Shown one piece after another: positions 10,741-23,018 of a DNA stretch of 64,000 nt (position 1 is its first letter; every line of letters begins with the position of its first letter). A model generated the notes under the pieces. That model worked only from the letters and a program-made list of their open reading frames with translations, ran no database searches and was not told the DNA's origin. The DNA is from Pilatotrama ljubarskyi. Taxonomy: Eukaryota > Basidiomycota > Agaricomycetes > Polyporales > Polyporaceae. The DNA is taken from contig MU277670.1 of the NCBI GenBank assembly GCA_022385805.1, forward strand, positions 1,087,102-1,151,101, written 5' to 3'. The position numbers and the translations under genes are program-made.

Positions 10741-12147
10741 TCTGTCGATTTAGTAGTTCTAGGTGAGCAGATGAAGGCGTGGACGAAGCCGGGAAGATGG
10801 AGGGCGCAGTCAAGGGGTAAGATGCGAGGCCATGCGCCGTGCCACCAGCCTGATCATCGAGTCTTCGAGAGCTGCTGCCTCAAACCGTAACAGATAAGAT
10901 AATTCCATCCCATCACTCTGGGCGGGCCGCCGGTACCGACGAACGTCGAACACTTGCCGCACGCGAGCGCGGCCGCTCCTGCCTCCCAACCACCACCACC
11001 TCCTGCTCTTGTGTAGAGTCCCCGGTGCAATCGCATCGGAACGGCTTAGGACAACTAGCAAGGTAGGACATCTCCACTTACCCGGGCCGCATGATCTCTA
11101 ACATTGCACAACTATGGCAGGTTGCGTGGACATGCACCGGGACTAGCACCACAGCTCTCCTTGAGCCAAAGTCTATCATACAGTCATAGGATTGGGACGT
11201 GCCAGTGATCGACCTGAAAAGACATCACGCACATGATGGCAAGATACTGGCACCGGGCTTAGTCGGGCAACAAACATCACGATGAGCGTCCCTGTAGTGA
11301 CGGCCCATTACATATCCTTACGACCGTCGGGCGCTGCTGTAGGCCGCCGAGAGGCCACTGCCAGACAAACGTTAGTGCAGTACGTCAGCCTCGCGCCGTC
11401 CAATATGGGCCGCACGTATCTGGCTGTCTCTGCCAACGCCAAGAGTCGCATCCATGCGGCCTGACTGAGTCCTATCTGCGCATCAACTGAGGGCTCGGCA
11501 TGCTCAGGTAAGTATGTGATATCTGCGCCTAAAGTACTTACCTCTGTATCATTCTGACGAGCATACGCATGCATACGACGTATTGCTAGCCGCTATATAT
11601 CATTTCATCTGGAGGTATTCGAGCTGGTTGTACTGATGCGCCACCAATGCCGCCGTCGGAAATGATCGAAACCCTTGACCGAGATTGTGCATGCTTGTCG
11701 GTGGCCATCATGTCGATTCGAGAGCTTTATGAACGCGGCGCTCTGAATCCTTCGACCTGCTTGCCCTGCCCTTCGGCCTCTGTTTGCTGCGGAAGGCGCC
11801 GGAGTGTCCCAAATTGACAGGCAGGCCTGTCGCGGGGGGCGCGGCGTACCGATTGGTAGGTGAGCGGAGTGGGAAGATGGGCAATAGAGCGACCATGCGG
11901 GCCTCGTGCGCATGCCCTGGACGCAGGACTATACGAGCAGGCACTCCCAGGACCATGGGAGCCTATGTCCGTAAAGCATCAAGGAAGGCGACATGGCGAC
12001 ATTTACCGCTTGAATCGCCGTCCATGCTTCCATCAAACATCTTCCTCTCCGAGTGCGCGGGTCTTATGCCCGCACACCATAAATACTCCGCGATGCGCCC
12101 TCTCGACCCCCAGCCCTCTGCCCTCGCTGCCTTGGGTCCTTGACAGC
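10741..12147. other. intergenic, no gene recognised
   Basis: About 1.4 kb between the 5' ends of the WBP2-like gene (-) and the sedolisin (+). Short frames on both strands show no family features. A TATA-like element for the sedolisin lies near its 3' end. Confidence 0.5.
12078..12085 (+). promoter_or_regulatory. TATA-like box of the sedolisin gene
   Basis: CATAAATA lies about 63 bases upstream of the ATG at 12148 in an otherwise GC-rich stretch. Position and sequence fit a TATA box of an inducible secreted-enzyme gene; no experimental support. Confidence 0.5.
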
Positions 12148-14638
12148 ATGCGGTCTCTCTCCGCCTGGCTTTCCATCGCGCTCGCCGCCGCTGTTGCCGC
12201 TGTCCCTGCCAAGGATTGCGCGCACAAGGTCAAGGAGAGCATCCCGCCTCCTCGCGGATGGACCAAGTCTGCCCCAGCCCCCGCTGACCATGTCATCGAA
12301 CTTCGCATCGCGTTGCCCCAGCCCAGGTTCTCGGAGCTCGAAATGCACCTGTACGAGGTTAGGTAAGGATATGACGCGTGTATTATCACGCGCCAAGGTA
12401 CTGAGAACGCGTCTAGTGACCCGTTCCACGACCGCTACGGGCAGCACCTATCCAAGGAGGAGGTCGAGTCTCTGGTCGCGCCCGAGGCGGAAAGCATCCA
12501 CCTGGTGAACGAATGGCTCGCTTCGCACGGCATTAATGAGGACAACCTCTCGCGTTCTCCCGCCAGGGATTGGGTTCTCGTCAAGGTCCCTGTGAGCCTC
12601 GCGGAGGAGATGCTGAAGACGGTATGGTGGATATCAACCTTCTGCAGAACTGGCACTCATGAAGGCATTGGGCTGTGGTTAGGAATATCATGTTTGGACG
12701 CATGACGCTAGCGGGGAGTCGGTGGTCCGCACGACCGCCTACAGCATCCCTGAGCACCTTGACGACCATGTCGAGCTCGTCCAGCCCACTACCGTGTTCT
12801 CGCGCATGAAGAACCTCAAGACCTCGTTCCGAATCAACGACGGCGAGGAGAAGGTCTCGGCGATTGCTGCCGACGCGCCGCCCATCAGCATTCCTTCTGC
12901 GTCTGGAGGGCACGTCGACGCGAGCTGCAACCAGACCATCACGATTACCTGCTTGTTGCAATTGTACAACGCCGTCGGCTTCAAGGCATCGGCCAAGAAT
13001 GGCAACCAGATTGGCATCACTGGTTACCTCGAGCAGTTCGCAAACATCCAGGACCTGCAGTTGTTCTATGCGGACCAGCGCCCCGATGCACTGAACACCT
13101 CCTTCAAGACCATACTCATCAATGGTGAGTGTCTGCTACCACTGCTGTGGTGCCCCAATGAGGTCCTGATCGTTTGTGCAGGCGGACAGAATGACCAGAA
13201 CCTGACTGAGGCCGGCGCAGAGGCTAACCTCGGTAAGTCTATGCCAAGCTAGACAGCAATTACAAGCACCCTGACCTAGCTCTCCCACCAAATTTCAGAT
13301 ACGCAATTCGCGTATGGCCTCACGTTCCCTACACCCGGTACTTTCTTCTCCACCGGCGGCCGCCCTCCTTTCAAGCCCGACGTCCTCACGCCCACGAACA
13401 CCAACGAGCCCTACAGCGAGGCAAGTCTGATTTCCAAGCGTCAAAGTACGATGGCTGACGATGCGTGTTCACAGTGGCTCGACTTTGTTCTCGCGCAACC
13501 CAAACTCCCTCAATCGATCTCTACCAGCTACGCTGATGATGAGCAGACCGGTAAGAATCGTCTCACTTTTCTGTGACCTCGTGCTTCCAGTTTCTAACAA
13601 TTACGTCAGTCCCCGTTAGCTTCGCGAAGCGTGTCTGCGCAGGCTTTGCACAACTGGGTGAGCTCTGTCCGCTTTATTACTCTATGAGCGGCCTTCCTGA
13701 CGGATCCTACGCAGGTGCCCGCGGAGTGTCTCTGATGTTCAGTTCCGGTGACGGCGGTGTGGGAGATGGCGAAGAGGACCCCGCCCTCCAGGAATGCTTC
13801 ACCAATGACGGCCGCAACGTCACTCGCTTCGTGCCTCTATTCCCGCCTTCGTGCCCCTTGTCGGTGCCTTTCCCTTACGAAGTTACTTGCTCCTTATTGA
13901 CCGTTCTCTTTGAATAGCGTGACTGCCGTTGGCGGAACCATTCATGTCCCCGAGACCGCCGTCTTCTTCTCTGGTGGCGGCTTCAGTGACGTCGTAAGTC
14001 TCTTCCTCCGTCATCCGATATATGCGTCCTGACGTAGCCCGTGCACCCGCAGTTCCCCCGTCCGGCGTACCAAGAGCTTGCTGTGTCCAAGTTCCTCAAG
14101 ACTCTTGCCCCTGGCACGTACAAGGGTCTCTTCAACCCGAACGGCCGCGTAAGCTCCTCTGAATCGTGCCTAATGGCGATCTAGTTGATGCTGATTGGTT
14201 ATGTAGGCCATCCCCGACGTCGCCGCGCAGGCAGACCTGTTCCGCATCTTCCTTTCAGGTCGCCCCGTTTCCATCGGCGGTACCTCCGCGGCGGCGCCGA
14301 CCTTCACCGGCATTGTCTCCTTGCTCAACTCGGCGCGCCTCTCGAAGGGCCTGCCCCCGCTCGGCTTCCTCAACCCGCTCATATATACGATCCAGGCACT
14401 CGATCCAACCGCGTTCAACGACATCACAGTCGGCAACAACCCCGGCTGCGGTACCCCTGGCTTCAACGTGAGTCCTCATTCCCGCTTTGTGGTGCCTCGC
14501 AGGAACGGGGAGCTGATTGGGGTTCGTCCGACACAGGCGACGAAGGGTTGGGATCCCGTCACCGGCGTTGGCACGCCCAACTTTGGGAAGCTGAAGGACA
14601 TCGTCACGCTCGACCTTCTGCACATCCCTGGTCTGTGA
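12148..14638 (+). CDS. secreted sedolisin (S53) tripeptidyl-peptidase-like serine protease
   Basis: Twelve exons give 1839 bases and 612 residues: 12148-12362, 12417-12621, 12683-13124, 13182-13232, 13299-13420, 13475-13550, 13610-13657, 13715-13859, 13918-13993, 14053-14148, 14207-14467 and 14537-14638; every junction was checked for phase. A signal peptide ([20 protein letters not shown]) is followed by a pro-kumamolisin activation domain ([73 protein letters not shown]). The catalytic domain has the Glu/Asp region [10 protein letters not shown], the oxyanion Asp in [21 protein letters not shown], and the Ser motif [20 protein letters not shown]; the end has the Ca-site-like [16 protein letters not shown]. 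Sedolisins are acid proteases that release tripeptides from extracellular protein. Intron 13421-13474 is GC-AG, and intron 13860-13917 has an unusual GTCGGT donor. Confidence 0.93.
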
Positions 14639-15945
14639 GAGTACGGATCCATAGGTCTGTAGCATCTCAGCTGCCTGCTGCAATATATACAGCATCCGGC
14701 GTTCAGCCTCTTCGTGCGCCTGCATGAGAGCCCTTAAGAGATCTATGCTGTCAGAGCAGTACATATGGAAACTGATGAGGATGCGACGTGCCTTGGAGCT
14801 CTGTAGACACGGACCACGGATCGATATGCTTTGGGAGCGTAGTACAACTCAACGAGCGCTATCAGACGCTGCCGCCAGGACAACACACGCTGCAGATACT
14901 CGTCGTTGACGGCGATGACTACTGGCCATTCATTTTAGATTACATCGACTACCTCCCTCTTCTATCGCCTTCGCCAGCTTCTACGACAACCACTGCTGCA
15001 TTCTCTTCTATATCTTCACTAGTGCTCGGGGCAACACCAACTCCACCGGCGGAGATTCCGGATACGTCCAACAGCGTTCGCGTGGCAAGCATCCCCTCAT
15101 TCCAGGACCCCCTGCATCTTCACGCCTCCTACGTGTACTTGACCGCATGTATGCCGTGGCTCGTTGGCAACGTCCGACCGAAGGGGAGGCGCCGGTCAAG
15201 GATAACACTGAAATATCCATCGGCAGCGCACATCACAGATGCAGGGGGCCAAACCCGCACGTTGAGCAAAACACATAATCAGGCCAGGTTGTCGTAGTCT
15301 CTATCGCACAATCCCAGTGGCAGAGGGTGGTACAAGAAACAATCCCCTCGCCTTTTACTAGGGGATTCCGTGTACCTCTCTCACATCAATGCCACCTTGC
15401 CAATTTTTCAGTGTACATGAACCTCTGGTTCATTCGTCGTTTCATTTTGGCCAATCACAACGCGACATCCTGCGTTTGCGAATTGTACTCTTATAGCAAT
15501 GAAAGGCTTGCCTGAGGTATGCAGGTAGGGTGAGGTGCTCAACTACGAGTGGCACATATCCTTTTCGGGGTAGCGGAGGACGTGCTGGGCCATCCGCCGG
15601 GACCGTGCGACCAGTGACGACGCTGCGCGCACTCTGAGAGTACTAAGTACCTTCCCCGCTCTCACCTCGCGTAATTCAGGACCCAGCTGCCCGTGCTATC
15701 CAGGTTGAGGCCGCTTTCTTGCTTCGTGCTTGCTCGTCATAACACGGGTCTGTTAGGCGGGAGCCCACGCCATTGCCACCTGGACCAGGTTCATCTTCAA
15801 TATCCGAGGAACGCGACGGCCACTTGGAGCTGCGGCTTGCATGCTCTTTCATTCTTGTCGTAGAACGAGGTCAACCGTCTTGTACCTCTTATAGTGCACT
15901 CGCTGCTGGCAGCATCAGCTCCCCTGGTCGGCCTTGGGGCCAGTC
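14639..15945. other. intergenic with one possible gene fragment
   Basis: Besides the frame at 14788-15297 (listed separately) this 1.3 kb has no recognisable gene. A perfect 8-bp hairpin (AATCCCCT with AGGGGATT around an 11-base loop) lies near 15340-15366; its meaning is unknown. Confidence 0.4.
14788..15297 (+). pseudogene. possible fragment of a fungal extracellular/membrane protein
   Basis: One open frame of 169 residues starts at a GTG, not an ATG. Its first third reads GSVVQLNERYQTLPPGQHTL then QILVVDGDDYWPFILDYIDY, which resembles the end of a beta-sandwich extracellular domain common in basidiomycete single-pass membrane proteins, where a LDY motif closes the domain and a Ser/Thr-rich stalk follows. 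A Ser/Thr/Pro-rich stretch does follow here (SPASTTTTAAFSSISSLV). No signal peptide, upstream exon or transmembrane segment could be attached, so this looks like a remnant. The resemblance is weak. Confidence 0.25.
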
Positions 15946-18900
15946 ATGTCACCCGAGTCTCGTCCTCTAACTCCGGACTCTCAGCTCACTAGTAGCTTGC
16001 ATCGCGCAACCACCACCATCGATGAACTTACCCACACTCTGACTAGTGTGTCTCGTTTGTCCTCCCCGGAGCCGGAGAGTGTTGTTGCTTGCTGCTGCGG
16101 GAGGGAGGAATGCGAGGCGAGCAGGGCTTGGGCGGCCTTCAGAGCCAAGCTCGAGAGCCGGCTGGTGCTCAGTGCAGGTATGTTCCAAGAGCCATCGTGG
16201 AAATCTTGCTCGATCTGCTCAAATGGAGGCCTTTGCAGAAGTGGGACGCGCTTTGCTTGAGCGTCATGAGGCCTTACTACGGAGCTACAACGTGAGTCCC
16301 CGACAGCAGTTCTCATGTTACACCGACAATCCTCATAAGCCTCTCGGTTCCGCGGATAGTCGCTGCAGTCATCATCCGGCGGCGGTGATGATACCGTAAC
16401 TCCCGATTCCCCGGTAGATGTTCGAGTGGCAGAATTGGTCAAGCAGGTATGCTGCACCATCAATCTCATTATCGGTCGTACTGTTCGCTGAAGAGAGGCG
16501 CTACAGAACGCGCTGCTGGAGAAGGTATGTTCTTCGGATGAAATAATCTCGACTATGTGCCGACCATACAGTAGCGCCTGGCCCAGGCTCTTGTCCATAC
16601 CGAAGTATGCGAAGCGTCCAAGAAGGGTCTCATGCAGGAACTTGACGCCGCAAGAGCCGACATTTCTCGCCTGAGCGCCCAGAATGCCCGTTCTGTGGGG
16701 TTGGAGAATAGGCTCGCCGTTGCCCTTCAGGAAAAGGACGACCTCCGACAAGAGCTCGACAGCGCAACGCAACGAACTAGAATGGCGGACATGCGTCTAG
16801 TCTCGTATCGGGAGAAGTGCGGTGAGCTCACATTCTCGTACTCAATGTGAAACAAGCTGAACAGGTTCCGTCAGCCAAACTGCAGGCTCAGGTTACGCGG
16901 CTGAGGCATGATCTAGATGCACAGAGGACGCACAGGCATGAACTGTCGGAGGAGATCCTGAGCGACGCCCGACAACGCTTGGAGCAGCTTCAGTATCACG
17001 TACGTCGCCATTTGTGTCATTGAAGATGAGCGGTGCTCACCATCATACCCGCAGCAATTGGGACATGCGTCGGCGACCAATGACGCGGAGGTCACAAAGG
17101 TTCTGGAATCCCTGGTGGCGGACAATGAAGCTCTCAAGCATGACAACGCCGAGTTGCAGAACCTCCTGTCAGCTTCAAGAGAGGATCTCCGTACACTACA
17201 GGAGGAGCTCGAGGAGCGTCGGGCTAGCGATACACCTTTCTCTGGTAGACATCGCCACACACAGAGTGGCAACTCCTTTTCGTTGCGCGAGCCAACCACA
17301 CCCCAGTCTCCCACGTTCAGAGTGGGAACTGCTCCAACCAGTTCCGTCTTGCGTTCAAGGCTCAGGGAGGAGGGAGCCTCAGAGCGTCGTTCGCAAAGCA
17401 CTGAACGCTCGGCTAGAGATGCATTCGTGAGCACCGTCCACAGCGTCCTTCTGTACGGCCATTAATGATCGCCTACAGGAACCTATGACGCCGGAAACCG
17501 ATCGTCGACCTTGGTCTCCCGCAGACTCGCACATCGCATCAGGCTCGAAGTGGACGTCGTTTGTTCATGCTCGAGCCAGCTATCCGCCTTCCCACCTCAG
17601 TTCCGAGCTTGAGGAAAGCGAAGGCGCCCCACAATCGCCCGAACGGCCCCGCGCACAGAAGACGTTGTTCCTTCTTACGCGTTCTCGCGGTGTTCAGACC
17701 GACCTCACGAGTAGGCCCTCCACCCTCTCGCCTTCCCCCATTCACCCCAGTTTTGTCGATCACATGTCCTCTCCGCACGATGGCCAGTCCGAATCGTCCT
17801 CTTTGATCGATGGACAACCATCCGCTATTGGAGTTCTCGTCGAGCGTACAAACCAGTTGTTCAACAGGATGACGCAAGCCGATACGCTCACGCTCACGAA
17901 CCGTCTTAGGCGGCAGCATCTACTCGGTGCGGACGTTAGTCACCTCTCCCGCACCACGGTGAACGCTATTCTAGGCGACGCTACTGCCCTTCGTGCGCAT
18001 TTCCGTGCCTTCCTGGAGGACGACAAGATCACGACTACGTGCACTCGGCGCGATCTTCGAGGCCTCTTGAAGCTGATCAAGGACGTCTTCACGGAGCTTG
18101 CGGAGTTGCGCGTGACGCTCAACGATATCATCCTCGATCCGACCGTTGCTGGGAAGGTCAGCGAGATGGCAATGAATCCGTCTAAAGCTCAGGCAGCCGA
18201 CACGGGAACCCGCGATAACACCAACGGTGCCGCTTCTTCGTCTTGGATGGCCCCGCTCTCGAAGCTATTAGGGCTTCCGAATAATGGCCCCGCGACGGGC
18301 GAGAGCTCGACGACCCGCGCTCTGTCACCGCCGGCGCGTACCATAGGTCGGGGACGCCCTCCACGGGTCGTGCCGAAACGGGAAGCGGCCCTCTCCGCTT
18401 CTGCGACGACAGTAAACGTCGAGTTCAGTGGTACAGCCGTTGGTCGCGCGGTCACAAGCACTCGTACTGCGCAGCCAGGTTCGGACGGCGGCTTCGGCAC
18501 GCTCACCAGCCTCAGTGCCACCGCAAACGGCCCCGCGATCGCACAACCTGAACCCAGACGAGATGTGTCCAGGAGCGTTATGGGCATCTTTGCCGGAGCC
18601 CCTCGTCCTGCTGAAGGCGACCCATGGGTCATGATCCCCAGAGCCCATAAGGTAAACAGGATGACGAGTATGGCCGCGATGAACCAAGGAACCTCGACAA
18701 TCGGGCGGTCGGCTCTCCGGCATGCGACCTCTGGCAAGCGGCTGTCGCGCATTGTAGACGCCGTCATCGATTCTCCTCAGCTGGGAGGGGATCCTTCGGA
18801 AGCGGAGGATAACAACGGTGGCCCTCCGCCATCTCTTGACCGTGCTCTCAGGCGAGGTCTCTCGGATTCGTCGATCCACACTACCTTTACCCAACACGGG

Positions 18901-19308
18901 GAAGATGCTCAGCAAGAACACGGGGCTCATCCGGACACGGCCGAGCGGCCAGATCGCGAGTCGGTGCTTCAGGCGCTGTCGCGTAAGATGCAGAGCTTCC
19001 GCTTCGCTTCCACCGCTGCAATGCCTGCAAGTACGAGTGCGAGTGCTACGGGCGCCTCCACTTCACGACCTCGAACGCCTGTCCCGAAACCACAAATGAA
19101 GGGAGACGAGAGAAGCAACACGCCCCGTCAGTCTCCCCCGCGTCCTATACCCCATGCCAAGAGTACGCTCTTCGGACTGTCAGCGTGGTCCGGCGCGTAT
19201 GATGCTGCGGAAGACATGGACCCTGCCGTCGGGACGTCTTACTTTGCGGGAAGCCCGCGTGATGAGGTATTTGCCCAGCGGGGCTGGGCCCGAGAGCGGG
19301 ACATCTAG
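15946..19308 (+). CDS. long coiled-coil protein conserved in basidiomycetes, function unknown
   Basis: The gene begins at ATG 15946 (MSPESRPLTP) and ends at the stop before 19309. Exons recognised include 15946 to about 16178, a short exon near 16242-16289 (EVGRALLERHEALLRSYN), several short coiled-coil exons between 16400 and 17000, 17058 to about 17428, and the long last exon from about 17481. The first half is heptad-rich (MQELDAARADISRLSAQNAR, ENRLAVALQEKDDLRQELDS, VLESLVADNEALKHDNAELQ). The last exon has a conserved-looking block (TNQLFNRMTQADTLTLTNRL, LLGADVSHLSRTTVNAIL, RRDLRGLLKLIKDVFTELAE) and then a disordered Ser/Pro-rich tail. The block looks like a feature of unnamed Agaricomycete proteins; this is recollection, not a search. 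A scaffolding or cytoskeletal role is possible but unproven. Confidence 0.7.
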
Positions 19309-21660
19309 ACTCGCAAGTGGACGGTGCGATGATCTCTTGGTTTATAGATCGGTCTCACGTTGTATATCCAGGTGTAAATTATCGCGGCCTTTACGATATT
19401 CTGACAGTCAACCTAATGCTATACCACCATCTTCTACACTAGGCTCATGGCTTCGAGGCTCAGCGATACAAGCCCCTGTTTGCGATTGAGATTATTTGTG
19501 CTGAGATGCAAGATGATATGCTTCAACTATACCCGAGGTTCGAGTGTGTTCGAGTGTGCAAGGGCCTCAAAACTTTTGAGGCATTTGCACACTCCGTGTA
19601 TATAGTTTCAGACTGGTAGATGTCTCCATATGTACCCTTTGTGCAGGTCGCGAGCAGTTTCGAAGGGGCGTGTGACAGTGTGGAGGCTGAAGATCTCGCA
19701 GAAGGTCGGGCAAGAACACGCACTACACGGGGGGAGCGGCAACTGTGAAAAATCTTAAGGAATCAGACCTTCATGATCAGTCGTAGGCCACCTTAAGGGA
19801 ATCACATTTTGGGACCCCTAAGAGGATCTGAAGACGGGCCATTTCTTGAGAGTATCACAAGAGTGCCTCCGTCACATCACTGTTAAGCGAGCGCCCCGCG
19901 CGCGTCTCTTCCGAGAATTCCCGACCGTTTCCGATGCCCTCCTCAGTCGCACGGTTCTATAGCGAGGAAGAATTGACAATTGTATATTCACTCTATTCGA
20001 CAACAAACTGTACTGTACAGGAGAATTGCATAGCGATATCTAGCAGCATTGGAGGATGACCACGCCACAAGTCTGTCATGGAAGAGTCAACGAGGGAATG
20101 GGCAGATGAGACTGGCAGTACGGCACTCACTGTGAGGCATCAGCCTTGGTTTGGTCCACGCTGCACAATGAAGGCGGCGGATAGCACCAGCTGCAGAGCC
20201 AGAGTGAGTATCAGGATGCACACGATGGGGGAAGGCAGGAAGCTTACACACCTGACTGCCCGTGGATAATGGGGGAAGCACATTGCTTCGTGCAAGGGAG
20301 ACCCATTAGAATATGTTGTATCGACTCACCAGGGTGTTCCAGCAGCGGGAAAAGAGGGGGGCAAGAGCGGGGAGTGGAGACAAAGAGGGACCAAGAGGGC
20401 GCAACAGAGGAGGGTACAGACGAGGCATAGAGGATGGGCAGACACCAGGACGAGACAACGAGGACAATGTGCACGGGCCCTTGAGCAATTTCGATTAAGA
20501 GCAGAGGGGACCAGGCTGAGTCAAGGAACGAGGGCATGGAGCGGCCCAACTGGGTTCCACTGGCAAGGACATGGCTGAAAAACAGACTTCAACGCGGGCG
20601 CTGTGAGGTTTGTCAGCCGCGCCCCAAACCTGTCACGCCGAAACCTCTGGAACTTGGTCGCTTGGCGGCCGTGCGCGATGCCGGTGGGCCGCAAAGGGAC
20701 TGTGTGAACCACCTTCCCAGTCTGCACCATCCCCGCACTTGATGAGCAGCAGCACGCGGACATGCGCGCACCAATCCACGGAGAGTTGCAGAGTCATCAC
20801 AGAGTTTCTCAAGAGATAGGAATCTTAAGACGATCGCATTCGCGACTGCCATCACTCGTAAGATCTCAGCCGTGTGATCGCTCATGAAGACTCAATCTTC
20901 AGAGTCTTGCAGGTTTCCTTCTGGCCATGTAGGCGTGGGGCAGATCTCAGCCACTGGTGCACCAGGTACGATCACGTGACGGACGCGACACCCATCGGGT
21001 TTACCTCCGATGTAACCAAAGGCTCAAAGCTACAGCGGGGAAGGGGGCGGGAGGACAGGAGAAAACATGAAGCAGTGCAAAAAAAAAGGTACATGCCCAG
21101 CATAATATAGAAGTTGCCTACGGGAGAGCGCAAGAACGAGAAGAGAAAGAGAGGAAGAACGACAAGGCCAACGCGAAGGCTGCTGCAACTCGCATGATCG
21201 TTGATCCCGCAAAGCTGCCAACCTTGACCAATGTACCACTGGATGAGCAGCTGGGAGGCTCCAATAGAGTTGAGAGTCATCAGGAAGGCAGACAAGATAA
21301 AGGCTCTGGAGGAGGCGATGGCGCGACATTGATTGCAGCAGCCGGAGGAATTCGAAGGCTCAGCACCTGTCGAACTAACTATTGCTTCTACTCACGAACC
21401 CTGAGTTCACCGCGCTGCTACTGTACATCGCGCCTTGTCGCGTACTCTTTATCATGATGACGCGAACTGTAATACATTGTATCTACGGCTGGTACAACAT
21501 AGAAAAGCCAGTCAAGTGTCGCACGAGGAAGGTGCATAGCTCGCGTGCGACCCACGCGTGCGTTGGACCTGGAGGGCCACACAGAAGCGCTGAGCCCATA
21601 CTCATCGCGGGCGCCTGATGACTCAGCGCCCCACAAGGCGAGCAGGCATTGCCAGTCACC
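19309..21660. other. intergenic, possible decayed minus-strand membrane or secreted gene
   Basis: About 2.35 kb with no firm gene. The minus strand between 20100 and 21300 has several hydrophobic short frames (for example PIVCILILTLALQLVLSAAF near 20200 and a signal-peptide-like frame at 21195). They could not be joined into one family-matching gene. The left part (19309-20080) is unremarkable and AT-richer. Confidence 0.35.
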
Positions 21661-21939
21661 CCCAGTGAGAATTGACCCCAATCACTTCCATTCGAAACCA
21701 ATTGAATCCATTCAAATAAATTGGGGACTATAGTAGTTATAATTTGTCAGTTTTTGTGACTGATCTCGTCCCCCATCTGAGTGAAATGCGCCGAAATCTG
21801 TCAGTCAGTAACTAACTCACTTCACTTCACTCACCTCCGGCAGGAATTTGACGAACTCCTGGTTCACTCACTCACTTGGCCCACTGATTGATTTCCTTAC
21901 GAGATCTACTCGTCCATTGAGTCAAATCTCTCCTGCCGG
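21661..21939 (+). repeat. TIR-element left end, copy A
   Basis: 279 bases beginning CCCAGTGAGAATTGACCCCA match copy B at 27242-27520 with about 16 differences, 15 of them transitions. The first 22 or so bases are also found inverted at the right end of element B (28460-28481). No right end belonging to copy A was found before the assembly gap, so copy A is truncated or its partner is missing. Confidence 0.8.
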
Positions 21940-22337
21940 TGATGCGACCCCACTCCGCGCACGAGGCTGCGGAGCACTGAAACCGCTCCCTTCGCGCATC
22001 TTCGCAGTTCTTCACAGTTCTTCGCACAGTTCCGCAGGCCTTCGCAGCTTTGCAGGCCTTCGCAACTTCGCAGCCTCCACAACGGATCGCAAAGTTCCGC
22101 GAGGGACTCGACGTGCAGCCATTGCGCAGAACCCGGGGGATGGCCAGGCGTTGGGGAGCGAAAGTCCTTCGCACCAGCCTGCCCTGAAGATGCCCCCGGC
22201 GCTAGGTCCGTGTGTTCGCAGTCGGCTCGGCAGCGCGAAGGTCCGGTCTGGTGTCACACGCGTAGCACGCCATTTTGGCACTGATGTAAAATACTCGCGC
22301 TTCGCAGCGCAGCAATCCAGATTCCGTTCCCCCTCCC

Positions 22338-22552
22338 GAGAGCAGAGATCTCACTGAGCCCTAACTGTGTTCGCGTTCGCGTCCCCCTTGTGTTTACTAC
22401 TTCGCCGCGTTGAGTTTCTTATTGAGCATCTTGCGTTCCTCTTCATCGTTCGCGTCTTACACTGAGTTGCCGTTGAATACTGCGTAGCTGCAAAGAATCA
22501 CCGAGCCCCTCCGCGTCCGCGTTGAACCCGACGAGACTGCGAAGAGCGTACC
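22338..22552 (+). repeat. 215-bp inverted repeat, left arm
   Basis: This arm pairs with 22794-23008 in inverted orientation at about 92 percent identity, with both arms exactly 215 bases and no indels by eye. The arms are separated by a 241-base spacer containing short TTCGCR-type repeats. Confidence 0.85.
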
Positions 22553-22793
22553 GATGATGTGCCAAATCTACCCTAAAGCCGCGGGGTTGAGGCCGAGAGC
22601 CTTTGTAGGTCGAGGCCTCTGATGGGCTGAGCTGAGGTAGATGGCGGGGTCAGGAGATGTAGCGGTTCGGCCAGGGTGCCCTTGAGGCGAACGTCGCGAT
22701 GCGGCAGGGGATCTGAGCGAACAGAGTCCTTCGCAGGTGTTCGCAAGCTCTTCGCGGATGTTCGCAACCGTTCGCGGGTCTTCGCGGGTACTC

Positions 22794-23008
22794 GGCACGC
22801 TCTTCGCAGTCTTGTCGGGCTCAACGCGGACGCGGAGGGACTCGGTGATTCTTCGCAGCTACGCAGTGTTCAATAGCAACTCAGTGTAAGACGCGAACAG
22901 TGAAGAGGAAGGCAAAATGCTCAATAAGAAACTCGACGCGGTGAAGTAGTAAACGCAAGGGGGACGTGAACGCGGACGCAGTTAGGGCTCAGTGAGATCT
23001 CTGCTCTC
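22794..23008 (-). repeat. 215-bp inverted repeat, right arm
   Basis: Reverse complement of 22338-22552. It ends exactly at the run of Ns, so the palindrome may extend into the gap or may have caused the assembly break. Confidence 0.85.
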
Positions 23009-23018
23009 NNNNNNNNNN
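23009..23018. other. assembly gap (10 N)
   Basis: Ten Ns, a conventional placeholder for a gap of unknown length. The 5' LTR and 5' gag of the copia element, and the 5' half of the SDR gene at 28.5 kb, are absent from the visible sequence and could lie here. Confidence 0.98.

Noticed and set aside
12033..12447. Minus-strand frames opposite the sedolisin start
   Set aside because: Antisense shadows of the signal peptide and pro-domain exons.
22338..23008. A CRISPR-like or prokaryotic repeat system
   Set aside because: The organism is a eukaryote and the structure is one long inverted repeat, not short regularly spaced direct repeats.
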